Part shown: piece by piece, positions 44,902-54,199 of the stretch | Numbering within the stretch: position 1 is the first letter of the stretch | How the letters are laid out: the number at the start of each line of letters is the position of its first letter | Assembly (NCBI RefSeq): GCF_014280875.1 | Contig: NZ_JACLAL010000004.1 | Coordinates: forward strand, 124,001-188,000 | Direction: 5' to 3' | Length of the DNA stretch: 64,000 nt | Source: Paenirhizobium daejeonense | GTDB lineage: Bacteria > Pseudomonadota > Alphaproteobacteria > Rhizobiales > Rhizobiaceae | Notes under the pieces: model-generated | Database searches by the model: none | What the model was told of the DNA's origin: nothing | What the model saw: the letters and a program-made list of their open reading frames with translations, nothing else | Program-made: the position numbers and the translations under genes

Positions 44902-45708
44902 TCAATTGGTGCCGTTGTCAGGGCTTGCCTTGTCCTTTGAAGCAAGCTGCTTCCAGGAATTCTGCTGAGACATCATCGAGCGCAGATAGGCGACGTTGGC
45001 ATCGGCCTGCTGCGGGTTGAGTTCCTGCCGGGCAACCTGCTCCGCTTCCTGGAAGCGGCCCTGCAGGCCGATCACCAGCGCGAGGTTCTGTCGCACGCGA
45101 CTGTCTGCGCCCGGCTGCTGCGAGGCGGATTTCAGATAGGTCTCGGCGGTGCGAAGATCGCCACCCAGCACGTAGGACATGCCGAGATTGGAGAGAATGG
45201 TCGGTTCGTTCGGCTTGATGTCCAGCGCCATGCGGTAGCGCGTGCGTGCTTCGTTCGAACGGCCCAGCTGATCGAGAACGGCACCTTCGGCGGAATAGAG
45301 CCGCCAGTCGGGGCGGTCGGGCGTCTGCGCGCGGCCGATCGTGTCGAGTGCCTTTTCAAGCTGGCCAGCGGCGGCCTGCGCCTTGCCGAGGGCGGCCAGT
45401 ACTTCGCGGTCCGCCGGATTGGCGATTGCCACCTGCTGCATCACGGCGAGCGCCTGCGCGTTGCGGCCGGTCATCATCAGCACGTTGGCATAGGTCATGC
45501 CGACATTGCGGTCCTTCGGATTACGCTCATAGGACTTCCCGATGCTGTCGGCGGCGCTGGCGAGTTCCGGCGCCGTCATGCTTTCGACCGGCTTGGAAAG
45601 CCGTGGGATCGAGCCGGTGGTTACCGAGCGGTCGGGGCGGGAGGTGGAAGAGCAGCCGGCCAGCACGCTTGCCGCCATCAGCAGACAGATGCCGCCGAGA
45701 ACTCTCAT
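44902..45708 (-). CDS. TPR lipoprotein (TadD-like)
   Basis: A 268-residue lipoprotein starting MRVLGGICLLMAASVLAGC at 45708, with lipobox LAGC. Starts further up (for example 45759) would put a non-signal stretch ahead of it. Several tetratricopeptide repeats fill the rest, including RNPKDRNVGMTYANVLMMTGR and EPTILSNLGMSYVLGGDLR. This matches TadD, a pilotin-like protein of Flp/Tad pilus systems, but no other tad genes are present here. Similar lone TPR lipoproteins exist, so the role is open. Confidence 0.7.
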   Translation of the reverse strand: MRVLGGICLLMAASVLAGCSSTSRPDRSVTTGSIPRLSKPVESMTAPELASAADSIGKSYERNPKDRNVGMTYANVLMMTGRNAQALAVMQQVAIANPADREVLAALGKAQAAAGQLEKALDTIGRAQTPDRPDWRLYSAEGAVLDQLGRSNEARTRYRMALDIKPNEPTILSNLGMSYVLGGDLRTAETYLKSASQQPGADSRVRQNLALVIGLQGRFQEAEQVARQELNPQQADANVAYLRSMMSQQNSWKQLASKDKASPDNGTN

Positions 45709-45937
45709 CCGGTGGCCCGCGTCCAATCGATGATTCGAAGAAGTGTGCCGAATAACCATGTTCCTGTTCCTGCTGCAGTGACGTTTGCGCGCCCTGCCAT
45801 GGTGAAAAGCGGCGCAACCTCCACTCCAGCAATAATCTGTTAACCCTAACGGAGTGTTAATCGGGTCCACGGCCGCAGTGATTCCGTCCGCACCCGCCCG
45901 ACCCGTTCCCGCCCGCACCTTCTCTGAAAGACAGCCA

Positions 45938-47329
45938 ATGGCACCCTATCAGTATATCGAGAGACACAATCCCTTCAGCTCCAAGGGTGGGCATACGCTG
46001 CCTGTCTTTGCAGTTACCCCGGCGCATGTGGAGACCGGCACAATCGATCCGATCGCGCTCGACTGGGCTCGCAAGGCCGGCTTCAAGGCGGAGGCAGGCT
46101 CGGTCCTGCTGATCCCGACCGCCGATGGTCATCTCGGCGGCGCGCTGTTCGGCCTTGGCTCGAACCCCTCGGAAAACCCGTTCCTCACCGGCAAGCTCGC
46201 CCGCAGCCTGCCGGCTGGCGACTGGCACATCGAGACGGCGCCGTTGACCGCCAACCGGCTGTTGCTCGGCTACGGTCTCGGTTCCTACAGCTTCGACCGT
46301 TACCGTTCGGAGCGCCCGGCCGAGCCCAAGCTGCTGATCCCGCAGGATGCCGATGCCGCCGACATCAAGCGCCAGCTAGCCGGCGTCTTCCTTGCCCGCG
46401 ATCTGATCAACACCCCGACCAATGACATGGGTCCCGCCGATCTCGAAAACGCCTTCCGGGCATTGGCGGAACATTACAAGGCCGAATTCACATCCATCGT
46501 CGGCGATGAATTGCTGGAGAAGAACTTCCCGCTGGTCCACACGGTCGGCCGCGCCAGCACCGTCGCACCGCGCCTTCTGGAAATGCGCTGGGGCAAGAAG
46601 GGCCATCCGCGCGTAACCCTCGTCGGCAAGGGTGTCTGTTTCGATACCGGCGGCCTCGACATCAAGCCTGCATCGTCGATGCTCTTGATGAAGAAGGATA
46701 TGGGCGGTGCCGCCAATGTTCTCGGCCTGGCGCTGATGATCATGGACGCCAAGCTCAAGATCGACCTGCGCGTCATCGTTCCCGCCGTCGAAAATTCCAT
46801 AGCCGGCAATGCGTTCCGTCCGGGCGATGTCTACAAGAGCCGAAAGGGCCTGACGGTCCAGATCGACAACACGGATGCCGAAGGACGCCTGATCCTGGCC
46901 GATGCGCTTGCCTATGCAGACGAGGATGCGCCGGATTTGCTGATCGACATGGCGACGCTGACCGGTGCCGCCCGCGTGGCGCTGGGCCCCGATCTCCCGC
47001 CCTTCTTCACCGATGACGAGGATCTCGCCCACGACATCGTCGATGCAAGTCTCGAGACCGACGACCCGCTGTGGCGGATGCCGCTCTACAAGGGTTACGA
47101 GAAGAACCTGCGTACCCCGATTGCCGACCTCACCAATGCGCCGGCCGGCGGCATGGCCGGCGCGATCACCGCTGCGCTCTTCCTGAAGCGGTTCGTCGGC
47201 AAGTCGAAGAGCTGGGTGCATTTCGATATTTTCGGCTGGGCCCAGTCCGAACGGCCGCATTCGCCGATGGGTGGCGAAGCGCAAGGCATCCGCGCGCTCT
47301 ACCGTTTCCTGCGCACTGGCCTGAAGTAA
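45938..47329 (+). CDS. Leucyl aminopeptidase family protein (M17)
   Basis: A cytoplasmic zinc/manganese aminopeptidase of 463 residues starting MAPYQYIERHNPF at 45938. The M17 catalytic domain includes GKGVCFDTGGLDIKPASSM, KKDMGGAA and the signature NTDAEGRL, which supply the metal ligands. The N-terminal domain is short, as in the PepB-like rhizobial group. It is followed by a hairpin 7 bases after the stop. Confidence 0.92.
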   Translation: MAPYQYIERHNPFSSKGGHTLPVFAVTPAHVETGTIDPIALDWARKAGFKAEAGSVLLIPTADGHLGGALFGLGSNPSENPFLTGKLARSLPAGDWHIETAPLTANRLLLGYGLGSYSFDRYRSERPAEPKLLIPQDADAADIKRQLAGVFLARDLINTPTNDMGPADLENAFRALAEHYKAEFTSIVGDELLEKNFPLVHTVGRASTVAPRLLEMRWGKKGHPRVTLVGKGVCFDTGGLDIKPASSMLLMKKDMGGAANVLGLALMIMDAKLKIDLRVIVPAVENSIAGNAFRPGDVYKSRKGLTVQIDNTDAEGRLILADALAYADEDAPDLLIDMATLTGAARVALGPDLPPFFTDDEDLAHDIVDASLETDDPLWRMPLYKGYEKNLRTPIADLTNAPAGGMAGAITAALFLKRFVGKSKSWVHFDIFGWAQSERPHSPMGGEAQGIRALYRFLRTGLK

Positions 47330-47336
47330 TGGACAC

Positions 47337-47367
47337 CAAGAGCGGCGGCCTGTGGTCGCCGCTCTTG
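47337..47367 (+). terminator. Hairpin terminator after the aminopeptidase gene
   Basis: A perfect 11-bp stem CAAGAGCGGCG / CGCCGCTCTTG with a 9-base loop directly after the stop codon. It lacks a long T run. Confidence 0.65.
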
Positions 47368-47421
47368 CAATGGCGCGGCGATTGCCGGAAAAGAAATGCG
47401 CAAACGACGTCGCGGATCCGC

Positions 47422-47449
47422 CCATGACTGTTGAACCATGACTGTTGAA
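47422..47449 (+). repeat. 14-bp tandem duplication at the marR start
   Basis: CCATGACTGTTGAA occurs twice in a row (47422-47435 and 47436-47449). The first copy opens a five-codon frame (MTVEP) whose TGA overlaps the ATG of the real gene. The duplication therefore creates an upstream mini-ORF. Confidence 0.85.
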
Positions 47450-47788
47450 CTGACCGCCACGGAGGCGCTCGGCCTCTGGCATAAGGTGACGCTGCAGCAG
47501 GTGCAGCAGGACGAACGCGACCTGACGTTGCGTCAGATGGCGATCCTTCTCGAGATTTACCTCGTGCCGCCGCCGCATACCGTGCGTGGGCTTGCCGCGA
47601 CATTGAACGTCACCAAGCCGGTCATCACCCGGGCGCTCGATACCATGGGCGAGATGGGCCTGGTGGACCGCGTTCGTGACGAGCGCGACCGCCGCAGCGT
47701 CATCGTCAAGCGCACCGTGGGTGGCGCGCTGTTCCTCGAAAAATTCGGCGACCTGATCATCGAGCAAGGCCGCAAGCTGGGCTATTGA
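47438..47788 (+). CDS. MarR-family winged-helix regulator
   Basis: A 116-residue protein starting MTVELTATEALG. The winged helix is seen in RGLAATLNVTKPVITRALDTMGEMGLVDRVRDERDRRSVIV, with the recognition helix around TKPVITRALD. It is shorter than most MarR proteins (about 140), lacking part of the dimerisation helices. It lies 7 bases before the NlpC/P60 gene, so the two are probably co-transcribed. Confidence 0.85.
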   Translation: MTVELTATEALGLWHKVTLQQVQQDERDLTLRQMAILLEIYLVPPPHTVRGLAATLNVTKPVITRALDTMGEMGLVDRVRDERDRRSVIVKRTVGGALFLEKFGDLIIEQGRKLGY

Positions 47789-47795
47789 GACATCC

Positions 47796-48665
47796 ATGAG
47801 CAACACCGAAACCACTCTCGATCGCAGGCTCAACGCCTACCGCGCCGATCTCGCGGATGCGACGCTCAAAGGGCAGGTGGAAGCGGCCCGTTTCGTCGAG
47901 GGCACGCCGGCAAGGCTTGCCGTTCCCGTCGCGGCCCTGCGGCCAAGGCCGGATCTCGCCGCCGGTATCGACACCGAACTGCTCCTCGGCGAAGACGTCA
48001 TTGTGTTCGAGAGGGCGGACGGCTTCGCGTGGGTGAAGGCGAAGGCGGATGGTTATGTCGGTTACCTGCCGGAGACGGCGCTTTCCGGCGCTGAAACCGC
48101 CCTCACCCATCAGGTCGTTGTGCCGCGCACCTTCGTCTATCCGGGGCCGGACCTGCGTTTCCCCGTGTCGTCGGCTCTTTCCATGGGCAGCCGCTTCACC
48201 GTCGTCGGCGAGGCCGAAACGCGGGGCACGCGCTATCATCTCCTGGCGGACGGCCGCGCCATCGTCGCGAGCCATTGTCTGCCTGTCGGTTCGTGGCCTG
48301 ATGATGATTACGTCGCCATCGCCGCCCGCTTCCTCGAGACGCCCTATCTCTGGGGAGGACGTTCGGGTTTCGGCATCGATTGCTCGGGCCTCGTGCAGCT
48401 TTCCCTGCAAATGACCGGAAGAGGGGCGCCGCGCGATTCCGACATGCAGGCCGCAAGCCTCGGCGAGGTCATCTCGCGCGACGAGCTTCGCCGCGGTGAT
48501 CTGGTCTTCTGGAAGGGGCATGCCGGCATCATGGAGGACGAAAGAACGCTCCTTCATGCCAACGGCCACACCATGACCGTGGCTCGCGAGGATTTTGAAG
48601 CCGCCGTAAAACGCATCGGCTGGCTCTATGACATGCCGACCGGTTATCGCCGCCCGGTTGCCTGA
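47796..48665 (+). CDS. NlpC/P60 family peptidase with SH3-like domains
   Basis: A 289-residue protein. The N-terminal two thirds hold two SH3-like (bacterial SH3) regions. The C-terminal NlpC/P60 domain carries the catalytic cysteine in GIDCSGLVQLSLQM, the histidine in GHAGIM and the third residue in LLHANGHT. The family cleaves peptidoglycan stem peptides, usually after the D-Glu residue. I see no clear signal peptide, as in the rhizobial homologues, so it may act on recycled muropeptides in the cytoplasm. Confidence 0.87.
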   Translation: MSNTETTLDRRLNAYRADLADATLKGQVEAARFVEGTPARLAVPVAALRPRPDLAAGIDTELLLGEDVIVFERADGFAWVKAKADGYVGYLPETALSGAETALTHQVVVPRTFVYPGPDLRFPVSSALSMGSRFTVVGEAETRGTRYHLLADGRAIVASHCLPVGSWPDDDYVAIAARFLETPYLWGGRSGFGIDCSGLVQLSLQMTGRGAPRDSDMQAASLGEVISRDELRRGDLVFWKGHAGIMEDERTLLHANGHTMTVAREDFEAAVKRIGWLYDMPTGYRRPVA

Positions 48666-48791
48666 AAGCCACGCACCGATCACAAATGCGTATGCCCCTT
48701 TTCGTGAGGATAGCGCTGTCATTATATCTGATAACGAAACGGTCGACCGCCGGAACTCGGCAGGTCGTGTCGATTGCGAAATGGGGTTGGG

Positions 48792-49196
48792 ATGTCGGAC
48801 AGTCAGCGAATGAGACAGGGACGGGATCGAGGAGGCGTTGAACGCGCCCTGTCAGCGGGGCTGGCTCTTATCGTTTCTCTTTCCTTCCTTGTCGAGACGG
48901 CGTCGGCCGCCGACGGGCTGCGCTTGCCGAAGACCCTGGAAAAGTCCAGTGGCAATTCCTACGCGGACCTGCCAGGGGTCCGTCCCATGCCGCCCGGCGG
49001 ATTTTCCTCCGACTCCGGCTATGATTGCCACACCACGACGCGCTTCGTCGACAGGGGTCGCGACAGCCCCTTTGGTAGCAGTTCCGGCGTGCCTGTCGTG
49101 ATCTATCGTTGCACCAGGGACGGTGTGGTCTTCGAAGGCCGCAATCCTCCTTCCAGGGGTTGGTATCCGGGAGTCAATCCGCGTAACATCGACTGA
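48792..49196 (+). CDS. Secreted hypothetical protein
   Basis: About 134 residues from MSDSQRMRQG; an ATG six codons earlier is possible. An internal hydrophobic segment and the ASAAD site act as a long signal peptide. The mature part is short and rich in Gly, Pro and Ser. It has two cysteines in YDCHTTTRF and VIYRCTRDGVVFEGRNPPSRGW that could form one disulfide. I do not recognise a family. Confidence 0.6.
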   Translation: MSDSQRMRQGRDRGGVERALSAGLALIVSLSFLVETASAADGLRLPKTLEKSSGNSYADLPGVRPMPPGGFSSDSGYDCHTTTRFVDRGRDSPFGSSSGVPVVIYRCTRDGVVFEGRNPPSRGWYPGVNPRNID

Positions 49197-49276
49197 GCCG
49201 TACGGGATCGCTTGCCTCATTTTGCAAGCCTCGGCACCATGGCCGCGATTCGTCACCAGCATTCGAGGCCATCACC

Positions 49277-50002
49277 ATGCCGCATCGTCCCGCCCATCAA
49301 TATGTCCAGGAAACATGTGGTGTCTGCAAACGCCTGAAATCAACGCGGGACATGATGGCCTGCGATGTCGTGCGTCCCTCGCTTGCGGAAGAACTTGACC
49401 AGACCATGCCGGAATGGCGCTCCACCGGCTGGATCTGCCACGACGACCTGCAGGAATGCCGGCGACGCTCCGTGGAGGACATGATCCGCAGGGAGCGTGG
49501 GCAGTTGAGCGAACTCGACCGGGAGGTCATCGAAAGCATCGCCTCGCATGAGACGGTGACAGAAAACACCGAGGAAAGTTACGAGGAGACCGTCAGCCTC
49601 GGCGACCGCATTGCGGATCGGATCGCCTCCTTCGCAGGCTCCTGGACCTTCATCCTGTCTTTCCTCTTTCTCCTCGTCGCCTGGATGTTCGTCAATGCCA
49701 TCCCGGCGATCTTCACGAGCTTCGATCCCTATCCCTTCATCCTGCTCAATCTCTTTCTGTCGATGACCGCTGCCTTCCAGGCTCCGCTCATCATGATGAG
49801 CCAGCGGCGGCAGGAGGAGAAGGACCGACTTCGCTCCCAGAACGACTATCAGATCAACCTCAAGGCCGAACTCGAGATCCGGCATCTGCATGAGAAGCTC
49901 GACCATATTCTCGTGGGCCAGTGGGAAAGACTGTCAAAGATCCAGGCGATGCAACTGGAGCTTTTCGAGGAGCTTTCCGCTGCGCGAAAACCCCCGCGCT
50001 GA
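49277..50002 (+). CDS. DUF1003 membrane protein with N-terminal cysteine motif
   Basis: A 241-residue protein. The N-terminus has CGVCKRL followed by CDVV and a WICHDDL stretch that could bind a metal. DUF1003 follows, with two membrane helices (about 118-140 and 150-172) around NAIPAIFTSFDPYPFILLN. The C-terminal part QRRQEEKDRLRSQNDYQINLKAELEI is a charged helix, possibly a coiled coil. The function of DUF1003 is not known. Confidence 0.8.
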   Translation: MPHRPAHQYVQETCGVCKRLKSTRDMMACDVVRPSLAEELDQTMPEWRSTGWICHDDLQECRRRSVEDMIRRERGQLSELDREVIESIASHETVTENTEESYEETVSLGDRIADRIASFAGSWTFILSFLFLLVAWMFVNAIPAIFTSFDPYPFILLNLFLSMTAAFQAPLIMMSQRRQEEKDRLRSQNDYQINLKAELEIRHLHEKLDHILVGQWERLSKIQAMQLELFEELSAARKPPR

Positions 50003-50272
50003 CCATCGGCCAGCCGCGGAAAGCAATGCCGCTCGGGCCGGAGCCGGTTGCTGCATTTCGATCGTCTGCAAAGCCAGGTACCTGATCCGGCAGTGATTGA
50101 GTTCAGCTGTGCTTGCCTCGGCCCCTGGGTCCTGACCCTGGATAAGCTATTGATATGGTTCCGCGCGCCGGCACTGGCCGCCAATAATAAGGTAAATAAA
50201 CGTCACAAGCCCCACACTAGATTGCGTGCCTACGAATATAGAGACTCGCGTATTTCTTATTGGGGTGAGAAG

Positions 50273-51220
50273 ATGAATGAAATTGTGAACACCGGTCTGC
50301 TGAGGCAGATCGATGGGTTATACCAGATGTTGTCGCATCCTCTGCAGGAGCAGGCTTCAAGCAAGGGCATCAAGATCAAGGTTACGGCGCACTATCTCGA
50401 TTTCATCCGGGAAAGCGAAATCGTACGGATCGCGCTCAAGCATCTCGTTTATGCCGGCGATATCATCAAGTATTTCGACTACTATTTCACGTCCGTCGTG
50501 CCTGTTCGGTTCAATGGTCACAAGCTCGTTGATTATTCGATCCCGAAATATCACGAAATTCACGGTTACGACTTCGGCCCGATCTACTTCCCGTCGTTTT
50601 CAGAGCCAATGGTGACCACCGAGCAATATCTGGACTTCGCAAAGCTGAGCCCGGGCTGCGTGGTCCTCGATCTCGGCGCCTATGCGGGCCTCACCTCCAT
50701 CATGTTCAAGGACATCGTCGGGCCAACGGGAACCGTGATTGCGGTCGATGCCGACGCCCAGAATGTTGCCGCGATCGAAAAGAATTTCCGACACTACAAG
50801 CAGCGGACCGCAAACGACATCGAGCTCATCCATGCTGCAGTCTGGAGCCATTGTGACGGATTGGAGTTCTCCTCCGAGGGCAATATGGGGTCCAGCGCCT
50901 CGCAAATCGTCGGTGGGCGACGCGGTGATGTCGTGTTCGTCAAATCCCTGACCCTTGATGCCATCGCCGCGATGAAGAGCCTGGAACGGCTCGATTTCAT
51001 CAAATGCGACGTTGAAGGCGCAGAGGCGGTGATCTTCGAAAACGCCGAAATGCTGCATCGACTGAAGCCGCGAATTATCATCGAACCCCATTTTGTCGGC
51101 GGTGTATTGACGATTCAGAAATGTGCGCAGGATCTGGCGAAGTACGGTTACGTTTGCAAGCCCTTGACCCAGATCGGCATCGACATCCCGTTGCTGGAAG
51201 CTCATCCGCCGATTGGCTGA
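50273..51220 (+). CDS. FkbM-family methyltransferase
   Basis: A 315-residue SAM-dependent methyltransferase starting MNEIVNTGLLRQ at 50273. The frame is open back to 50048, but the upstream residues do not look family-like. The SAM-binding motif VLDLGAYAGLTSIMF and FIKCDVEGAEAVIFENA are diagnostic of FkbM. Members methylate sugars or polyketides, and in rhizobia sometimes exopolysaccharide or lipopolysaccharide sugars. The preceding 200 bases are AT-richer than the surroundings, hinting at acquired DNA. No glycosyltransferase is adjacent. Confidence 0.83.
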   Translation: MNEIVNTGLLRQIDGLYQMLSHPLQEQASSKGIKIKVTAHYLDFIRESEIVRIALKHLVYAGDIIKYFDYYFTSVVPVRFNGHKLVDYSIPKYHEIHGYDFGPIYFPSFSEPMVTTEQYLDFAKLSPGCVVLDLGAYAGLTSIMFKDIVGPTGTVIAVDADAQNVAAIEKNFRHYKQRTANDIELIHAAVWSHCDGLEFSSEGNMGSSASQIVGGRRGDVVFVKSLTLDAIAAMKSLERLDFIKCDVEGAEAVIFENAEMLHRLKPRIIIEPHFVGGVLTIQKCAQDLAKYGYVCKPLTQIGIDIPLLEAHPPIG

Positions 51221-51535
51221 CGCAAGGCATCCTGGCGAGCTGGTGTCTGGTTCCGGCCTCTGATGGTGCATCTTCAGCCAGGAATGGAGGGATGCACCAT
51301 GGATCGGATTCTGCACGACGGAAGAGTAAGCATTGCCGGAAATCCGGATGCGCACATCGGCCTCAACAATTTCCCGAGCGTAACTGCCATTGATCCTGGT
51401 GAAGGCTTTCGGGTCATCTTTTCGCATGGCCGAGGAGCCGCTTGAGCCCCATCATGACGGCCGCTGCCGCAGTACCTTTCGCTATGTACAGGTGATAGCG
51501 AAGATGTCCATCTTTTCGAATTATCTCCAATAAAG
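51221..51535. other. Intergenic region with inverted repeat and a possible 48-codon ORF
   Basis: ATGGTGCATC (51263-51272) and GATGCACCAT (51291-51300) are perfect 10-base arms with an 18-base loop. An ATG at 51299, 7 bases after GGAGGG, opens 48 codons (MDRILHDGRVSIAGNP and on) to 51445. I find no known family; it may be a gene remnant. Nothing else is evident up to the res stop. Confidence 0.35.
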
Positions 51536-54199
51536 TCAGGCACCCTCGCGGATTGCGGCATCGATCCGGCCGAATTCCTTGCCTTCGACCATAACGAAGA
51601 TGCAAGAGCCGCCGGAACGGTCCGCCCACAACTCGCCGACAAGTCGCTTTTCCTTCGCGTCGTCGGCGCTGGCGATGTACGAACCTTTATATTCCACCAC
51701 CAGAATACGCCCGTCGGAAAGCAGCGCGACGAAATCGGGATAGAACTTGTCCGTTGCCGTCTGAAGCCAGAACGAATTCGGCTGTTGAGACGTATTGCGC
51801 ACCCATGCCTTCACGTCCGGAATGCGCTCCAGATAGACCGCGCATTCGTGTTCCTCGCCGGTCGGCTCCAGATCGCCGATCACGCGGAAAAGGTGCTTCT
51901 TGAAATCCGTGCGTCCCTTGTAGGGCTCGCGATAGGCATAGCGGCTTTCCTCGAAGACAAGTTCCAGCTCGGCGCTCGTTTTGAAGTCCAGCCCGCCTTG
52001 CGGAATGAGCGCCTGTTGAAATGCCTGAGTTTCGCGACCGTCGCGGTGCTTGGCGATCACCTTCACCAGCGCTTCGACAAGCCGGAACTTCGCTCGCGCC
52101 AAGGCTTCGAGAGACATGCCTGTTTGTACGGAAATCAGGTCCAGAGCCTTGGCAATGAAGAGCGTCGAGGAAATGCGGGTAATGTCCCGCCGGGCCGTGA
52201 ACGGAAGCCGCCGGTCAAGCCAGTTCACCAGCGCGTTCTTCGTCCAGCCGCGTTCCTGAAGGTTGAGCATCAACTGTTCGTGTAGGTCGGTGACAAACTC
52301 GACATTCACATGGCCGGCCTGATCGACGTCGACATGCGCTTCGTCGCGCGCTTGTCTTGGCGGAACGAAGAAATCCATGATTTGCGCCGGGTCGTCGTTT
52401 TCGAGCTTCCAGGGAATGTCGAGGAAGTGACCGCGATCGAACAATTGCAGCCCGTGGGCGGTCTTGACCGCAAGGCGTGGCACGGCAAAGCGGATCGGCC
52501 CTTTGTCCTCGCCGGTCGAGTTCAGCCGCGCGCCGCGTGACTTGTGCACCAGCGCGTCGATCATGCCGGCGGCGGCATCGGGCAGGGCCAGAAGCAGCGC
52601 CGTCCTGTCGTAGTCGGTGAGTGCGCCGCGTGCCCGGATGACCTGTTTTTCCGGATCGAGTTCGACACGCCCACCCGTCAGCGTGTGAATGTTCTTCTCG
52701 AAGGCTTGGAAGTCCAGTTCGAACGGAACCGCCTCTTCATGGACATAGGCCGCGCCGCCCGGCTCCAGCCCGTGCAGCGGCTCGGCAACGGCCCGCACCA
52801 GCGCTTGCGCTTCGACGCGCTCGAAGCCGTTGTTGACAAGTCCGTCGCGAAGTGTGCTGGCGGCGTTCTGAAAGCTCGTCGTCGTGGCGAAGGCGAAGGC
52901 CCGGTTCAGGTCTTCATGATGCTTGCGCTTGGCATGGGGAAGGCGAAGGACGCGGCCCAGAAGCTGTTCCACTGCCCGCGCCGATTTCTGCTCGGCAACC
53001 GAGCACAGCACATAGGCGAAGGAGCAATCCCAGCCCTCTTTCAGCGCCTGTTGGGTGATGATGAAGCGTACCTTGCAATCGCGGTCGAACAGATCGACGC
53101 CATCGAGCCCTTTGCTGTCGCCGGTGGCAATGACAATATGCTCTTCCGGCACGCGGAAATCTTCTATCAGCAGCTTCTTCAACTCGTCGGCATGCAGCGT
53201 CGGCTTGTCCTTCGAGCGCGGTTCGGCCTGAAGCAGCATCACCGGTCGGACGAATTCGCCGGTGATATTCTCTTCGGCCCGCGCCGTGGCGGAAAGCTCG
53301 TCCAGCCAGGCCATGGCATCGCTGATCGTGTCGCGCGGATCGGCCCGCCCGCGCAGGATGACCGGCAGCTTGATCATCTCTTCGGCCTTCAGCTCCGCCG
53401 CCGAGACATGGTGCAGCACATTCGAGGCGTAGATGCCCTTTTCCGGCTTGTGCTCGTCCGGCGTCACCGGCGTTGCCGTCAGTTCGACGATCAGCGACGG
53501 GGAAAGCCGTGCCAGCGTGTCGAAGGAAAGGTCGGTGCGGGCATTGTGGGCCTCGTCCACGATCACCATGGGCCGGCGCATGCGCAGCACATTGGCGAGC
53601 GACGGCAAGGGATCGCCTGATGGTCCGGCTTCGAGAATGGCGCGTTGCTCGTTGGCGATGCCGCTGAAATGGTCCATCAGCTCGCCATTGGCCTCATAGA
53701 CCTTGCGTCCTTCGGTCTTTTCCACACGGAAGGCCTGGATGGTCGCGACGATCACCACGGCGCCGCCGTCATAGTCGGCGCGCTTGGCATAGAGCGCATC
53801 CTGAATGGTCATGACGCGGACATTCTCGCCGAAGCGGTCGGCGAGCGCCCGCCGGTTCGGATGCGCCCGGTTGGAAAGCGTCGCCAGTGTCTGTTCGCGG
53901 ATCGTGTCGGAAGGCACCAGCCAAAGCACGGTCGGGTTGTCGCAGCGCAGAAAAGCATCGGCCGCAAGCGCGATGCTGTGCGCGGCAAGAATCGTCTTGC
54001 CGCCGCCGGTCGGCACGCGAAGGCATAAATACGGCAGGCCCGGCAGGCCAGGTGGCTGAACGAAGGGCCGTTTGGTCAGGGAATAGAAGGCCGTGTCGGC
54101 ATCGTTCAGCTCCACCGTCTTTTCGAGAAAGCGGCGAAGGCTGGCAAGCGTCTGAAGCTGATAGTTCTTGAGCGAAAATACGGGTAACGCCATTTTCAA
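51536..54199 (-). CDS. res: Type III restriction enzyme, Res subunit
   Basis: An ATP-dependent DNA-cleaving subunit of 887 residues from 54199 (ATG 54193 also possible). Helicase motif I is RVPTGGGKT at about 62-69, motif Ia is in LWLVPSDTIREQ, motif II is DEAHN at about 216, and motif VI is in QLLGRVLRLPHAKR. The C-terminal nuclease domain (about 810-885) has the PD-(D/E)xK pattern FYPDFVALLSDGRILVVEYKG. The start overlaps the end of mod by 4 bases, as expected for a Res/Mod pair. Confidence 0.93.
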   Translation of the reverse strand: MKMALPVFSLKNYQLQTLASLRRFLEKTVELNDADTAFYSLTKRPFVQPPGLPGLPYLCLRVPTGGGKTILAAHSIALAADAFLRCDNPTVLWLVPSDTIREQTLATLSNRAHPNRRALADRFGENVRVMTIQDALYAKRADYDGGAVVIVATIQAFRVEKTEGRKVYEANGELMDHFSGIANEQRAILEAGPSGDPLPSLANVLRMRRPMVIVDEAHNARTDLSFDTLARLSPSLIVELTATPVTPDEHKPEKGIYASNVLHHVSAAELKAEEMIKLPVILRGRADPRDTISDAMAWLDELSATARAEENITGEFVRPVMLLQAEPRSKDKPTLHADELKKLLIEDFRVPEEHIVIATGDSKGLDGVDLFDRDCKVRFIITQQALKEGWDCSFAYVLCSVAEQKSARAVEQLLGRVLRLPHAKRKHHEDLNRAFAFATTTSFQNAASTLRDGLVNNGFERVEAQALVRAVAEPLHGLEPGGAAYVHEEAVPFELDFQAFEKNIHTLTGGRVELDPEKQVIRARGALTDYDRTALLLALPDAAAGMIDALVHKSRGARLNSTGEDKGPIRFAVPRLAVKTAHGLQLFDRGHFLDIPWKLENDDPAQIMDFFVPPRQARDEAHVDVDQAGHVNVEFVTDLHEQLMLNLQERGWTKNALVNWLDRRLPFTARRDITRISSTLFIAKALDLISVQTGMSLEALARAKFRLVEALVKVIAKHRDGRETQAFQQALIPQGGLDFKTSAELELVFEESRYAYREPYKGRTDFKKHLFRVIGDLEPTGEEHECAVYLERIPDVKAWVRNTSQQPNSFWLQTATDKFYPDFVALLSDGRILVVEYKGSYIASADDAKEKRLVGELWADRSGGSCIFVMVEGKEFGRIDAAIREGA

